Notes: generated by a model from the sequence alone, not told the origin. A DNA stretch of 64,000 nucleotides from Bemisia tabaci (GCF_918797505.1 NC_092802.1:8389480-8453479); one strand, 5' to 3'; shown: positions 10,025 to 21,670, counted from the stretch's first letter. Translations and numbers: made by a program.

Positions 10025-10545
10025 CGTTTTGCGCGAATAGGTCCCAGAAGAGATTCCCTACTTCCGATAACCGCAAGTCCGAACATCTGCGACTGAAGAG
10101 CTCACGATTCAAAACGCCTTCAAACACTGTGATACTTCACCACATCACACGAGTGCCGAAATAGTTATCTCCTAGGCGCCTTCGTGCGCTCAAAGCAGAA
10201 CGGAGCAAGTCGAAGATCAAGTTGTGGAGTTGTGGTCAGTGTCGGAGTTAAAATTGGCTTTTAAATGTCATTGAGAAAAATAAGGGAGTGTTTTAACTGA
10301 CTTTTCCTTTCTTCACATCTTATGAGAGTCGAGATAGTTGTTTTCTGCGCGCCTGCCGTTTTGCGGAAAGAGTTTCCAGACGAGATCCCCTACTTCTGAA
10401 AACCACTAGTCCAACCATCTGCGACTGAAGAGCATCACGATTCAAAACGCCTTCAAACACTGTAATACTTCACCACATCACACGAGTGTCGAAATAGTTA
10501 TCTCCTCGGCGCCTTCGTGCGTTTAGAGCAGAACGGAGCGAGTTG

Positions 10546-10642
10546 GAGATCTCTTTGCCTGGTATTGCTCGTTAATGTGAGGAAACCTATTCTTCGCTGC
10601 GGGAGTGCGGGTAGATTATTGAAACTGATAGACAAAGCTATG
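10546..10642 (+). repeat. F-to-G junction repeat, interrupted at its right end
   Basis: GTAGATTATTGAAACTGATAGACAAAGC is the G start as in other F/G copies. G resumes after 11637 with GAGAAGACGAAGGGA, so the foldback element was inserted into G. Confidence 0.7.
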
Positions 10643-11637
10643 CAGGGTGATCCAAAAGTCCCTTCCACCCCCTCTAACTTTTTACCTAATTGAGATAAAG
10701 ATTTGAAACTTGGAGGATATTCTTAGGTCAAAGGGAGCTACTTTTTGGCCCCCCTAAAATTTTCAGGGGGGCCCCCCTTGGGGGGCAACGGCCCCCAACT
10801 TTTAATTTTCAAATGGGAAGACACCCTTTGTGATAGCTCGTTCGAAAGAGCATAAAAAAATAAAACTTTTCGCGCAAACCCGAAGTCAATATCTCAAACC
10901 GTTTCAAAATGGCGGCCGGTTAAAGTTCAAAATGGCCCAAAATTCACACCGGTTATTTGTCGATGGATTTGCGCGAAAATCGGTGCGTAGGGGTATTTTG
11001 ACACGAGAAAAACGAATTTGACGTTAGATTTTCAAAAAACCAAAATTTCCAAAATGGCCGCCGGTTAAGGTTTAAAATGGACGAAAATTTTCGCCTCGGT
11101 TTTTTCCTGATGGATTTTCCTAAAACTTGGAATTTGAGAGTATTTTGCCATAAGATAAACAAATTTGAACTTAGATTTATAAAAAAATCAATTTTTGGTC
11201 ATTTTGACCTTTAACTGGTGGCCATTTTGGAAATTTCGGTTTTTTTTTAAAATCTAACGTCAAATTCGTTTTTCTCGTGTCAAAATACCCCTTCGTACCG
11301 ATTTTCGCGCAAATCCATCAACAAATAACCGGTGTGAATTTTCGGCCATTTTGAACTTTAACCGGCCGCCATTTTGAAACGGTTTGAGATATTGACTTCG
11401 GGTTTGCGCGAAAAGTTTTATTTTTTATGCTTTTTCGAACGAGCTATCACAAAGGGGGTCTTCCCATTTGAAAATTAAAAGTTGGGGGCCGTTGCCCCCC
11501 AAGGGGGGCCCCCCTGAAAATTTTAGGGGGGCCAAAAAGTAGCTCCCTTTGACCTAGGAATATCCTCCAAGTTTCAAATCTTTATCTCAATTAGGTAAAA
11601 AGTTAGAGGGGGTGGAAGGGACTTTTGGATCACCCTG
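10643..11637. mobile_element. 995-bp foldback element with ~430-bp arms
   Basis: It begins CAGGGTGATCCAAAAGTCCC and ends with its complement. The arms run to about 11075 and back from about 11205, with the same G-rich/C-rich blocks (GGGGGGCCCCCCTTGGGGGG) and repeats of AAAATGGCGGCCGGTTAA. The left flank reads TG and the right TA, consistent with a TA target with one mutated copy. No ORF for a transposase is present. Confidence 0.85.
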
Positions 11638-11747
11638 TAGATCGAGAAGACGAAGGGAAAATGGATTGATCTAATAATAGAAGGGGAAATAGATTGATCT
11701 AAGAATAGGAAAGGAAATGATAGACTAAGGAGTCTCAATAACCCACT
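11638..11747 (+). repeat. G repeat remainder
   Basis: It continues the G sequence broken by the foldback insertion (GAAGACGAAGGGAAAATGG, GATAGACTAAGGAGTCTC). Confidence 0.55.
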
Positions 11748-11805
11748 TAAATTTGGAAATATCTGATGTGGCTTGCCTCCTTTCTGCTGAACTCGGTTCA
11801 CTTGT
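11748..11805. mobile_element. Family E right-end fragment
   Basis: Only CTGATGTGGCTTGCCTCCTT and TCTGCTGAACTCGGTTC remain of the right terminus. Confidence 0.6.
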
Positions 11806-11921
11806 ATTCGCAAGTCAAAATTTGTTCATGGTTAAATCACCCATTGAGAATACGTAGTGTCATATTTGGCTTTTCGAAGCTACGTGATGTCATATTTTGA
11901 AGGATCCAGCCCCTTCTTACC

Positions 11922-12265
11922 GGACCATTAGACTAGGTCCGAATTTCAGCATTCTAATACAGGTGTATCTTACCGAGTCATCCCAACTTTCTTAATATAT
12001 TCGTTTTAGGCATTTAAAACACGTCCAGAAGAAGAAATGTGGACAAATCAAGAGGACAAGTTCAAATCAAATTTCCATTTCCCGCCCATGGATTCCCGCG
12101 CTCATTTACACACTCACACAAGCACCCAGCGCCAAACCAGGCTTCAATTTTTCTCCGTGCTTTTAGAAACGAACACTCCGTCTCTTTGTCTTTGGTTCTA
12201 CGTGAAATTCTGGTTAAGAAACATGTATCAGATTGCTTAAATTCGTACCTTGTCTAGTGGTCCAT
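11922..12265. mobile_element. Family H element, internally deleted
   Basis: The left end GGACCATTAGACTAGGTCCG with GCATTCTAATACAGG and the right end TCGTACCTTGTCTAGTGGTC match the ends of the 554-bp copies. About 210 bp of the middle is missing. Confidence 0.7.
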
Positions 12266-12269
12266 TAGT

Positions 12270-12918
12270 CGCGTCCTCGTCTGGAGGTCCTCCAAATACG
12301 TAAGGTAGAGGCGAGGACTGGCGTGCTAAGGAAAAACGCCGTATGAACATTCGAGAGTCGCCAAATTTCCCTTGATAAAACATGTATTTTTGACGACATT
12401 TATGCAAATTTTTTCTCGACATTTTCAGATATTTTAGATTAAATTGTGCAGAAAATTGTATGAACATTTTGGGGGAAAACTTTCACAATTACCTTGATAC
12501 ATTCTGTTGTTATCGAGTGAAATTTGGCAACGTCCGAAGGCCCGTACGATGTTCTTTCTAGCAGAGGAGGGGTCCGGGTAGCCTTTGCCTCTTGCGCGTG
12601 ACGCAAAAGCGCCTCGAGCGGGCGAGAAATGGAGAGCGGGGGAATCTCGGTACAAAGTGGATGTTGGAGCGGACATCTGGACTTGCATCTCCACTTCCGG
12701 GACCTGGGTCCGGTCGCCGGCCGTGCCTTTGAAGCGGGCCGGCGTCATTAGCGCCTTTGCGACGGGCAGCGTCTCCGCGTGTCCGAGACGCCTAGAACAA
12801 AGGCCGGAATCCGGGGAGGAGACGCCCAAGACGCCGGAACTGAATTAGCCGCTGATTAAACCGCCCGCTCCGGACCCGCGTCGCGCCCCGCCGCACGGTG
12901 GGAAAAGTCAATCGGAAA
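12270..12918. repeat. Family P remnant and a GC-rich segment, no supported gene
   Basis: 12325-12475 resembles one arm of family P (GCTAAGGAAAAACGCCGTAT). 12540-12910 is unusually GC-rich, with open frames on both strands (12585-12848 + and 12434-12829 -). Neither frame shows a recognisable domain or splice context. Confidence 0.45.
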
Positions 12919-13581
12919 CGGACCACTAGACAAGGTACCAATATAAGAGTTCTGATACACACTGAAAAAAAAATCTCGGTGTATTTACTAAGAAAAGGGT
13001 AAAATTACCAAGAATTCAGGGCTCTATTTGATCCCAGTTTTTTCTTGGTAAAATTACCATTTATGGAATCGGTAATTTCACCGAGATTTCTCGGTAAAAT
13101 TATTGAACTTTCTCGGTAATTTTACTGGACCTTGGTAAGAACGCCGATATTTTTCATCGACTGTGGTAGAATTACCGAGACAAAATGTCAAAGTTACCGG
13201 GAATTGATTACCAATAAAAGTGGTATTCTTACCTGAAAAAAAAACAGTAAAAATACCGGTTTTTAGGTAAGCTTACCAGTCTGTCTTGGTAAAATTACCA
13301 ATTATTGGTAAAAAAGTGAGATAGTAAAGGTACCAACGGACCTTGGTAAAAACGCCGAGAATTTTTTTTCAGTGCAAGTTTCTTGATCAAAATTTAACGA
13401 AAAAAAAAAGCGACTTGCGCAACAAAAATTACTGAAATTAACACTAAATAAGATATTTAATAAATAATGTTTATTGATATGTAATTTTTCTTGACGCGTG
13501 AATTCAAACCTCTCTCTCTTCATATTACAGTCTTGCACTGATACTCAATAGAGCTCAAATGTTTGAATGTAATGATACTAT
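12919..13581. mobile_element. Family H left portion, split by a family I element
   Basis: GGACCACTAGACAAGGTACC (12919 on) continues after the I insertion with TTGCGCAACAAAAATTACTG and TTCTTGACGCGTGAATTCAA, the H internal order. The right half is lost or replaced. Confidence 0.7.
12960..13374. mobile_element. Family I element, complete copy
   Basis: A 415-bp element beginning CACTGAAAAAAAAATCTCGG and ending GAGAATTTTTTTTCAGTG, filled with GGTAAAATTACC motifs in both orientations. The flanking dinucleotide CA is repeated on both sides. Confidence 0.8.
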
Positions 13582-13587
13582 TTGGAA

Positions 13588-14432
13588 TGGATTCCTTGAC
13601 AGGGTACGAATTTTAACATTCTAATACACGTTTCTTGCTTATAATTTTACGTAAAACACGATTATTGCATCGAAAATTACTGAAATTAACGCCGAAATGA
13701 AAAATTAACGTTTCGATTTACATTGGTAATGGGATTATTGAATTGCCCAGTCACAAGAAACAATACTTTCCGTGAGTCAAGTCGCGCCTCACTTCAGTTT
13801 TGACAGGCTTCTCAATCCAGCATTGTTCCTTTCTCCCCTTTTATCGTTCAAAGTGTAAACACTTTGCTATAGCTGAGCCGAAGCGTCAACATTCGATGTT
13901 ATCAGATTTTTACTTCACAGAGAATATCATGGTATTGGATTGGTATTGGTATTAGATTAGGATTGTCCCATTTAGTTTGCGATTTGACTCACGTAGATTT
14001 GTTTTTTTTTTATGAGTAGGAGGATTGAATTCACGCGTGATGATTCATTAAATACCTTGGTTAGGAGTTAATTTCAGTAATTTTCGTCGCATGAATCGTG
14101 TTTTACGTTACATTTTGGTTAAGAAACATATGGACTGAGTTTATCAGAAAGGAACCAATCCACATTTTCGAAAAAATTCAGTTAAGCATGTTTTTCAGTT
14201 CCACTGACTGTATATTTTCTCCTGCCAAAATTTGAAAGTCTAAAAACAAAAAAAAATTTGTGAAAAGAGGAGCCGAAGTTTATTTTTTACATTGAGCCTT
14301 ATGGAGGAATACAACTTCAAACCTCTTTTTCTCAGTTTCAACTCAATGTGGGTCCGTTCCTTTCTGATGGAGTCGGCCCATACATCAGAATGCTCATCTT
14401 TGTGCCTTGTCTAGTGGTCCATTTTCGGGATT
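13588..14432. mobile_element. Family H element containing a nested E-like element
   Basis: It runs from GACAGGGTACGAATTTTAAC to CTTGTCTAGTGGTCCATT, with GTCACAAGAAAC, GCTATAGCTGAGCC and GGTTAAGAAACATA in the H order. The right part is interrupted at 14132-14379. Confidence 0.75.
14132..14379. mobile_element. E-like element inserted in family H
   Basis: TIR GGACTGAGTTTATCAGAAAG on the left and its imperfect complement on the right. H sequence is continuous across the insertion. The 4-bp flanks are ATAT and ATAC. Confidence 0.65.
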
Positions 14433-14856
14433 TTCCCCGCGAAATAGAGCGGAACCACCAGCACTATTCCACCATCCGCAGACATAAGCCTTTAATGGGT
14501 CCGCAGTATGGTGGACCGTTTCCCGTCGACTCGATCCACTGTGCGCTGCGGTGAATCAAGTTTGCCGTCCAATTTGGCTCCTCTTTGTTGTTGCGAGGAC
14601 CCGATCATCCGCTAAATTGAGCCGAAACGAGTCCGACCACTTCGAGTACATTGTCCAACAGAGAAATCGCTATTTGTATCTCCTTTTGGAAACAACACTT
14701 CGATGCCAGCCTGCCATATTGCCAACGACGTGACGCCTCTTTAGGCGTGACGGAAAGAAATCTTAAATTTTTTAACGAATTTTTTCTCGAATCAAGAGCG
14801 ATACTGCTTCATTTGAAATACTTTTTTGCTTATCTCAAGGATTTTTTTTGGCCGCA

Positions 14857-15085
14857 CACTGGAAAAAAAAACACATTGGATCTAGAGTCCAAACTCTTGA
14901 AAACATCGACGAGAAGAAATACTCTTGATTCAATTAGATTTTTGCTTGAATCGAAACGAAATTCGCTAAAATTAAGAGGCTTGGTTCTTGATTTAAGCAA
15001 AAATTCGATTGAATTAAGAGTACCTTTTCTTGTAGATGTTTTTAAGAGTCTAGACTCTAGATCCAATGTGTTTTTTTTTCCAGTG
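14857..15085. mobile_element. Family B palindromic MITE, copy 3
   Basis: CACTGGAAAAAAAAACACAT to TTTTTCCAGTG, 229 bp, palindromic throughout. It creates mirrored ORFs on both strands. Confidence 0.85.
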
Positions 15086-15365
15086 TAGAGAAATTAGATC
15101 GATTATTTTCCAAATCATGAAAGCGCCAATCTCTATTTTGATGGTAGAGGGGTTGTTATTTCTTTGTTTTCTCTGGTATAATCAATCATGTTTAATTTCA
15201 AAATAGCCTTTTGAAAGAAAATACATTTTTTGGAATTCGAAGATCGTCAACAAAGCGAAAAAAACTGTTTTTATGGGTTTCATCGCATTCGTTATTTTGG
15301 CACTTACGTTTTCTGGAAAATAATCGGCATCGGCTTGCATCAAGATTACAGTGCCTACATACATA
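15086..15365. other. No recognised feature
   Basis: No repeat partner or coding signal was found. Confidence 0.45.
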
Positions 15366-15686
15366 TACAGGGAGAATACGGACATTTCGGTAATAGGTCA
15401 AGAAGCTTTTTCAGGCTCCAAGAGGCAGCCAACCTATGAATTCGTCTTATTCAGAGTGATGAACTATCACCATCTTTACAACCCGTAGTTTGTAAAGCAC
15501 GTATTTGACTTAGTTTTTACATAAACTTACTCATCTATTCGGAAAAACGCTTATGAACATTCTTGGCCATCTTGGTTTGATGTTGAAATCTGGAGATTGG
15601 CAGTGACATTTTTTTGGGATAAAAGTGGGTTGCCCTGTAGGGCCCAATAGATCCATATTTCGACTTGTTCGTACTCTGTCAATACA
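15366..15686. mobile_element. Family J dispersed repeat, copy 1
   Basis: It aligns along its length with 36789-37119: AGGGAGAATACGGACAT, GTAAAGCACGTATTTGACTT, ACGCTTATGAACATTCTTG, TCGACTTGTTCGTACTCTG. The ends are imperfect inverted repeats. Confidence 0.7.
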
Positions 15687-15857
15687 GGTAATTTAATCAG
15701 GATGAAAAAGAAAATCGGCGACAAATTCAAGTAATATCATGTGTGAGCTAGCAGAACTTTCGTTTCAGTGGTATTGTTGAGAATCGCTGAGTAAACTCCG
15801 GAGATCATCCCACTACATAGCTTATTTTGATGCCAGAAAACCCCAAATGAATAAGTA

Positions 15858-16084
15858 CACTGGAAAAAAAGACATTGGATGTAGAGTCAAGACTCTTAAG
15901 AACATCGACAAAAATAAATACTCTTGATTCAATCAGATTCAAGCTTAAATTAAAAACCAAGCCTCTCAATTTGAGCGGATTTCCCTTTGATTTAAGCTTA
16001 AATCTGATTGAATCAAGAGTCCTTTTTCTTGGCAATGTTTTCAAAAGTCTGGGCTCTAGATCAAATGTGTTTTTTTTTTCAGTG
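15858..16084. mobile_element. Family B palindromic MITE with TA duplication
   Basis: The 227-bp element CACTGGAAAAAAAGACATTG...TTTTTCAGTG is flanked by TA on both sides (15856-15857, 16085-16086). This supports a Tc1/mariner-type origin for family B. Confidence 0.85.
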
Positions 16085-16086
16085 TA

Positions 16087-16637
16087 GTGAAATCCGGTCC
16101 TTGCAACCGAGGATGACAATGCAAAAAGAGTTATTTATCTCCGCAAAAACTAATAAGTCACCTTCAAATCCATGAATACCTTTGAGGATTTGAATACCAA
16201 CCAGAACTCCTCGCATTTTAAAATCCAGCCTTTGGACGTTCGAAAGCACCCAATCGACAAACTTCATAAAGAAACAGGACTTGAAAGTAACATCGGTCGT
16301 AAAAAGAATGAAAACTTTCGCCCGCCGCTTCATTATAAATCAGAACGAAGCGCCCGACGACAAATGGCGAGGAGCGGTATAAAAGGATCCGAAGTTAAAA
16401 GAGTCTCCATCAAAGGCCGATCAACTCTCCTTCGGCATCGGGGAACTTTTATCTCCGATTTCGAAATCGCACCGAGCTTTGAGCCGCCGAGAAATCGGAG
16501 CTTTTCCCGACCTGCCACTCGCCTAGACCGAGAACTTTCATCAATCAAGAGGATCGGATCAGCCTAGATTAGATTTGAAATTAAACCACCGAACTCATTT
16601 CTCCTCCGGCTCCGGTTCCATCTCGTCGTCGCTCGGT
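16087..16637. other. No recognised feature
   Basis: There is an open frame on the + strand at 16172-16567, but no domain, splice context or conserved motif is visible. Confidence 0.45.
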
Positions 16638-16756
16638 TGGCAAAAAGACGTAACTGCTTTTAGAGATGAGCCCCGGTGAGCATTGAGCTATATGGACAAT
16701 AGGGTCCATTGAGAAGTGGAGCTACGTTCTTGTGTTGGGAAGGCGACATTATGTTT
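16638..16756. mobile_element. Family C short hairpin MITE, diverged
   Basis: It has the C core ATGAGCCCCGGTGAGCATTG and TATATGGACAATAGGGTCCA between imperfect GACGTAACTGC/GCTACGTTC arms. Confidence 0.6.
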
Positions 16757-16860
16757 CAGCAGAAGGAGGAAAATGGATAATTTTCTAAAAAGCCTGCGGT
16801 TTTGCTAATAAGGCCTCCTTACGCGAGTCTTCTGTCAAATTAAAGGGAGCCTACTCGGCT

Positions 16861-17697
16861 GTGCTGGAGAAAAACGACTTATGAACTTCCGAACGTTGTC
16901 AAAAAGCTTGATGCAAAAACTACTTTTTTCGTCCTCCCCCCCCCCCTCTGGAATTTCTTCAAACTTTGTTTTCTAATTACTCATACTTGAGCGCTTCGTT
17001 TCCCAAATTTTCAGACCCCCAAAAAATTTTGCATCAACCTTTTTAGATGTTTTACATTGAACGGAGAATTTCAGGTGTCTGAAAATTGTTAAATTTCATT
17101 GTCAAGTCGAAACTACTGAGTGAACTAAGCACGAGTATATCCTTAGTTTTTAAGTTGAACAATTACTGGAGAAGACATGACAAAATTTCCTTCCATAAAA
17201 TGATTATTTTTGACGAAAAGTATGAATACTTTTCCTTGAAATTTCCACAAGTTTTAGATCAAATTACAAAAGAAATTACCCATAAAATTTGTAGGCCAAT
17301 ATTCAAAAATTATCTGAAAATTAGTGATTTGCCCGGACTTTACACGGAGAAAAAAACCTCGTGCGTGGGACCCGCAGTTGAGGTCATATGGATCTCTGAA
17401 GTTTTCGGATCACGCATCTAAAAACTTGAGGTCCAGCCGCCAAAGTTCGGGTCAGATATCTGAGGTACTTCGATATATACCGAAGGATTCGGGTCAGACA
17501 ACATTCTGAAGTACTCCGGTACATATCAAAGTGGCTCATTGTCTGACTCGAACTTTGGCAGCTCGACATCAAGTTTTCGGATGCGTGATCAGAAAACTTC
17601 AGAGATCCATATGACCTCAACTTCAGGTCCCATGCACGAAGTTTTCTTCTCCGTGTGGCAACGCCTGAAGGCTCATACGGCGTTCTTCCTTATCACG
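16861..17697. mobile_element. Family P-like element containing a nested palindrome
   Basis: GTGCTGGAGAAAAACGACTT with TATGAACTTCC on the left and GGCAACGCCTGAAGGCTCAT...TTCCTTATCAC on the right are P termini. The element is enlarged by the insertion at 17343-17655. Confidence 0.65.
17343..17655. mobile_element. 313-bp palindromic MITE nested in family P
   Basis: CACGGAGAAAAAAACCTCGT at the left pairs with ACGAAGTTTTCTTCTCCGTG at the right. The arms continue through GAGGTCATATGGATCTCTGA. Confidence 0.8.
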
Positions 17698-18340
17698 GCA
17701 GAAGTGTACCTAATATTTTATGAAATTTTGCATACCTGAGCACGGCCCAGCTACAGTGGATCCGAACAACTATCTCTTTACATTCAAGAAATGCTTGCAT
17801 GCGGTCGCTCCAGCGAGGCACAGTCTATCTCTCGTTCCAAGTCCGTTTGATGTAAAATACGGCGCTCAATTTCATCTAATTTTAAAAGTGCCCGCGGGGC
17901 ACGTGGTGCCCTCTCGAGTCAAAGAATATGTGGCGAGTTTTTTCTCTCTCCCCGGCTGCCTCCTCAATTATCTCGCAGGAATTCAAATATGTACTTTGTT
18001 CAGGAGCGCGCAGATCCGCTCGTGTATAAATGACGAACGTCCTATCTATCTGAAATGAGCTATACGTTTTTTTTTGCAGAACGCAAATGGTTTATCCTCC
18101 GTTCTGCTTACGCATCTTATTCATCGTAGTCGAGCGACTTTTGTCAAAGGCCGCGCAGCCTTTTGGAAATCGGCCCGAAAGCAAACTTCGCATTCAACTC
18201 CGTCTTCTCCGTATCGTGGGAAACTAATTGCTGAGGGGGAAAATCAGATAGTCCCCCGTAAAAAGGCGAACGAGAATCGCAATTCTTCTGAGAGCATGCA
18301 GTTGTAAAATGTCACTATCCATGGGAATGAGGGCCCTCCG
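17698..18340. other. No recognised feature
   Basis: An open frame at 17720-18058 (+) lacks any recognisable motif. Confidence 0.45.
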
Positions 18341-18445
18341 GGTTTATTGTTTAAATTGATAGACAAAGCAATAGACAAAGGACTCAAAAGGGATATGGAG
18401 GGATCCTATTGGTGGAAGCGGGTGGTTGCAATGGACAAAGATTTT
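18341..18445 (+). repeat. Family G left half
   Basis: AAATTGATAGACAAAGCAAT followed by GGATCCTATTGGTGGAAGCG and GTGGTTGCAATGGACAAAG, as in the other G copies. Confidence 0.75.
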
Positions 18446-18496
18446 GAAATTGACCTCAAATTGATTTTTAGATTGATTTCTGAGAGACTTCTAAAT

Positions 18497-18748
18497 GGAC
18501 CGCATTTAGCAGAAAGGAACCAAGTCACATCAAAGATTGCCAAATTTAACTGGGTAATTCATTTTCTTGAAAGAGAGCGTTCGTGCAGATTCCTTTGAAA
18601 ATGTCAGAGAATTTGCTTCGCTCTGTGCAGAAAATTCACTGAAATTTGCACAAACATCCGCACAACCATTTTCATGTAAAAAATTGAATTACCAAATTAA
18701 ATTCGGTAATGGCTGATGTAGATTGGTTCCTTTCTGCTGAAAGCGGTC
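18497..18748. mobile_element. Family E element
   Basis: GGACCGCATTTAGCAGAAAG to CTTTCTGCTGAAAGCGGTC, 252 bp. The flanks are AAAT and AAAC. Confidence 0.8.
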
Positions 18749-19325
18749 AAACGGTGGAATTTTAACACGAAATTCGGCAACGCAGTATAAAAGGGTCCTC
18801 CTCCGGTCTGGATTATCTTAGTGGGCGCACGCCTCTGAGTTACAAGTGTTCATTTATTTATTTTTTAATTAAATTTGATGGCCTTTGTTGTCTCGCTCAT
18901 TTGTATCCGTTATATCTCATAAAAACCGACGCACTCATTTTTCACGTCCGTCATATTTCTTAGCGGCGCGAATTAATCCGAGAGCCGTCGTAAAAAAACA
19001 TGTCTCCGAATGAAATAAACCCGGCTCTGGCCTAGATAGTTCCCAGTCGTAGGCTGGCCGCCTAGATTTTTTTAGTAGCTCGTGCGGAGTGTAAAAGCTA
19101 TTAATTCTTCAGGAAGAGCCGTGAAGAGGGTCTGTTTCACACATCGAGAGACGCAGTCGGCTGCTTTCTGTTTCTACAATTCCACATGTTCTGAAATTCC
19201 ACAAAAATGACGTTAAATGCATCCAAAAGTTCTGCAGGGCAACTCCTTTACGCACAATTTGCAAACTAACTTCGTTTTATTTTTCAAATTCACTGCGCTC
19301 AAAGGAAACCCTTCTTAGTCACCAA
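18749..19325. other. No recognised feature
   Basis: Only a TATAAAAG string at about 18787 stands out, without a downstream gene. Confidence 0.45.
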
Positions 19326-20035
19326 CTAAACAGGCTCGCGTTTTGCAAAAAGGAACCAGCGCAGTTACAGTGTTGTCAGTGTTCGAAACTCACCTTTGAG
19401 TTTTACGAGCCATGTGGCGCATCAAGCCCGATTTTTAGGCGCTATTGAAGATTTTTTTAGGGTCCAAATTGACTTTTGCCTCGTAATATTACCGTCGCAT
19501 TTAGTGACAAGTTGACGTAAGATGTTTTCGTAACAGATAACTATCAAATAGCTTTCACTTTGGTAAGACAAAAGTCACTGTCCGAACTCGTGCTAATTGA
19601 ACTCTGTCACTCCGTGCGGATGATAATCGCCGCGTTTGATTGACAAATGCAAATGAGAGTCTAGTCTTTCGTTCCTTATGCGACTTCTTATGAAATCCAA
19701 ATTCTTAGGGCCACGTTGCGCAGGGCCTTCATTTTTCATCGTGCCATGAATCGCCGATGTGTTTTACGCGCATTTGGACGCGTTGGCGCTGTGTTTTCAA
19801 AGGAACCAGCGCGGCTACAGTGTTGTACAAATATTGCCTCTTCATACTTATCTTAATCTCTCAGAATAGCAAATAGTTTTGGCTTCCCACCAAAAAATTG
19901 TTAATTTTGAAGGAAACTAACTGTGTAAATTTTAGTGCTGTTGATATATTTTGTATTTTTAAGAGAAAAGGAGAAGTTGAACGATTTTGAAAGCACTGCG
20001 AGCGCACTGGTTCCTTTTTGCTAAAAGCGATTCAA
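19326..20035. repeat. Repeat with AAAGGAACCAGCGC motifs (family K)
   Basis: GGAACCAGCGCAGTTACAGT (about 19350) and GGAACCAGCGCGGCTACAGT (about 19802) are direct repeats. GCACTGGTTCCTTTTTGC closes the right end in inverse orientation. It is a rearranged relative of family E. Confidence 0.55.
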
Positions 20036-20515
20036 CTGATAGACAAAGTGATGTACACAGAGGATAAAGAGAAAGTGAAGAGAGGTTTGACGGGGGCTTT
20101 GATAGAAAACCCATAAATGAAGGTCTGCGGGGAACATATGTGATTGAGCATTTTCACGATTCAAAACGCCTTCAAATACTCTGATACTTTACCACATCGC
20201 ACGAGAGTCGAAATAGTTATCTCCTCGGCGCCTTCACGCGTTTTGAGCAGAACTGAGTCAGCTGGAGATAAACTGGTTCGATTTTGCTGAATGAGGCAAT
20301 CTGTTTGTCTCTGTGGGCTGATCATTGACATTGATAAACAAAACTTTAGACAAAGAAGACAAAAGGCTACAGTTGGTCCATCATTTACCCCCTTGGTATA
20401 TGGGAACCACTCATTTCAACCAATATGATCGCTCCATACCTTATGTCTTCTCTGTCTATCGCTTAGTCTATCAATTTCAACAGTTAGGTTGCTGCCATCA
20501 GGTGTGTCCAAGATA
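20036..20515 (+). repeat. F/G composite repeat
   Basis: G start at about 20036, F (AAAACGCCTTCAAATACTCT) at about 20165-20280, then a full G at about 20325-20500 with both inverted halves (GATAAACAAAACTTTAGAC...GTCTATCGCTTAGTCTATC). Confidence 0.7.
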
Positions 20516-20765
20516 ATTTGTGAGTAAGCCTACCTTATACATAGAGTGATTCATGAGTCTCGCACCACCCCTAACCCTTATTAGTTCTTGCTCCTTCTTA
20601 AAGAACTAAAAGTTCTAGCTCTCTTTAGAAACGACGCAATTGCTATTGATTTCCTTATATAGATAAGTGACTTTGCAAACGGGCAGCAACTTTAGTTTCT
20701 AATGGCAAAATGAAGTCTATTCCGCAAACACGTGGCCTCCGTCAGATGAACGCTGTCCATCACTT
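20516..20765. other. No recognised feature
   Basis: Short interval without repeat or gene signal. Confidence 0.4.
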
Positions 20766-20889
20766 CGTCGTTCCTCTAACGTAAGGACGTATCTCAATTT
20801 CTAGATGAACCCCGGAAAGTATTAAGTCATACGGAGAACAGGGATCTTGTAATAACTGAGTTACGTTCTTACGTTAGAGGAGCATCAAA
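20766..20889. mobile_element. Family C short hairpin MITE
   Basis: CGTCGTTCCTCTAACGTAAG at the left pairs with CTTACGTTAGAGGAGCATC at the right around the C core (GATGAACCCCGGAAAGTATT). Confidence 0.75.
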
Positions 20890-21644
20890 TTTTATCATTT
20901 CGGGATTTTTCTTCGTTTGCCTCACCCGAAAGTTGTATAAAAAAGTCCAGGGCGAACTCGGCAACTGTCAGGATAAATTAAGCTTGTAAATGAGCAGGAG
21001 AACATTTTTCTCGAGTCCTTATTTCTCCGGACGAGTCGGAGGGGTGCGAACCCGACGGACCCGCTTTCCTCTCGGGTAAAAAAATAAACACCAACAGGCC
21101 AACAACAACAAAAACCCCTTCCCCTCGTGACGAAGAAAGTCAAATGGCGCGTGGGTCCCGTGGACCGTGAAGTTAGGCTGCAAAAAAAGGGGAATGAGGC
21201 CAGGAAATTTTTTTTTTTCTTTTCTTTTCTTTTTTTTCCATTAACAGCCACGTGGCGATGCTCTGTTTCTGAGAAGTCGGGCATTTCGGAATGATTATGT
21301 ACTCATTGTCAGCATAAAGTTACTGGGCTGCTCTGCCTTGTTACTGAAGAGAGCAGCTGGATGGTTGTCGGAATTGAAGGCCAAGTCAAAGAAGAAGAAG
21401 GCAAGTAGACAGTATAAGAATAAAATGAATGAAAACACCGCAAGAATATTCGAATGTTTTTACGTGTGATTATAAGCGCCTTCAAATCAAAATGATTCCA
21501 AGCAACACATCGGAGTTCTAAAAGTAGCATCCCGGAAACTTACCTGTGTAGTATGGAATGCGCAAATAGAAAGGACCAGAACTTAACCAGAAACTTAACC
21601 AGAAAGGATCTACGTCTTTTGGGAGGCAACGAGTCAACAGACTA
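20890..21644. other. No recognised gene; T-rich low complexity near 21210
   Basis: A CTTTT-rich run at about 21209-21240 is the only simple repeat. The minus-strand ORF at 20922-21284 reads through it and is probably spurious. Confidence 0.45.
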
Positions 21645-21670
21645 ATTATTTAAATTGATAGATAAAGTAA

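Larger units (their letters stand above)
9085..10545 (+). repeat. Tandem family F repeat, first unit interrupted by a TIR element
   Basis: Ignoring 9191-10035, the first unit (to about 10215) and second unit (10264-10545) align throughout: TCACATCTTAYGAGAGTCGA, GCCTGCCGTTTTGCG, AAAACGCCTTCAAACACTGT, CACCACATCACACGAGTG. The second unit preserves the unoccupied insertion site. Confidence 0.8.

Noticed and set aside
12434..12848. GC-rich open frames on both strands, considered as an exon
   Set aside because: No conserved protein motif and no convincing splice pair; the flanks are repeat remnants.
18780..18800. TATAAAAG at 18787 (also near 31168 and 16378) considered as promoters
   Set aside because: No initiator or downstream gene; two of the strings lie in similar repeat contexts.
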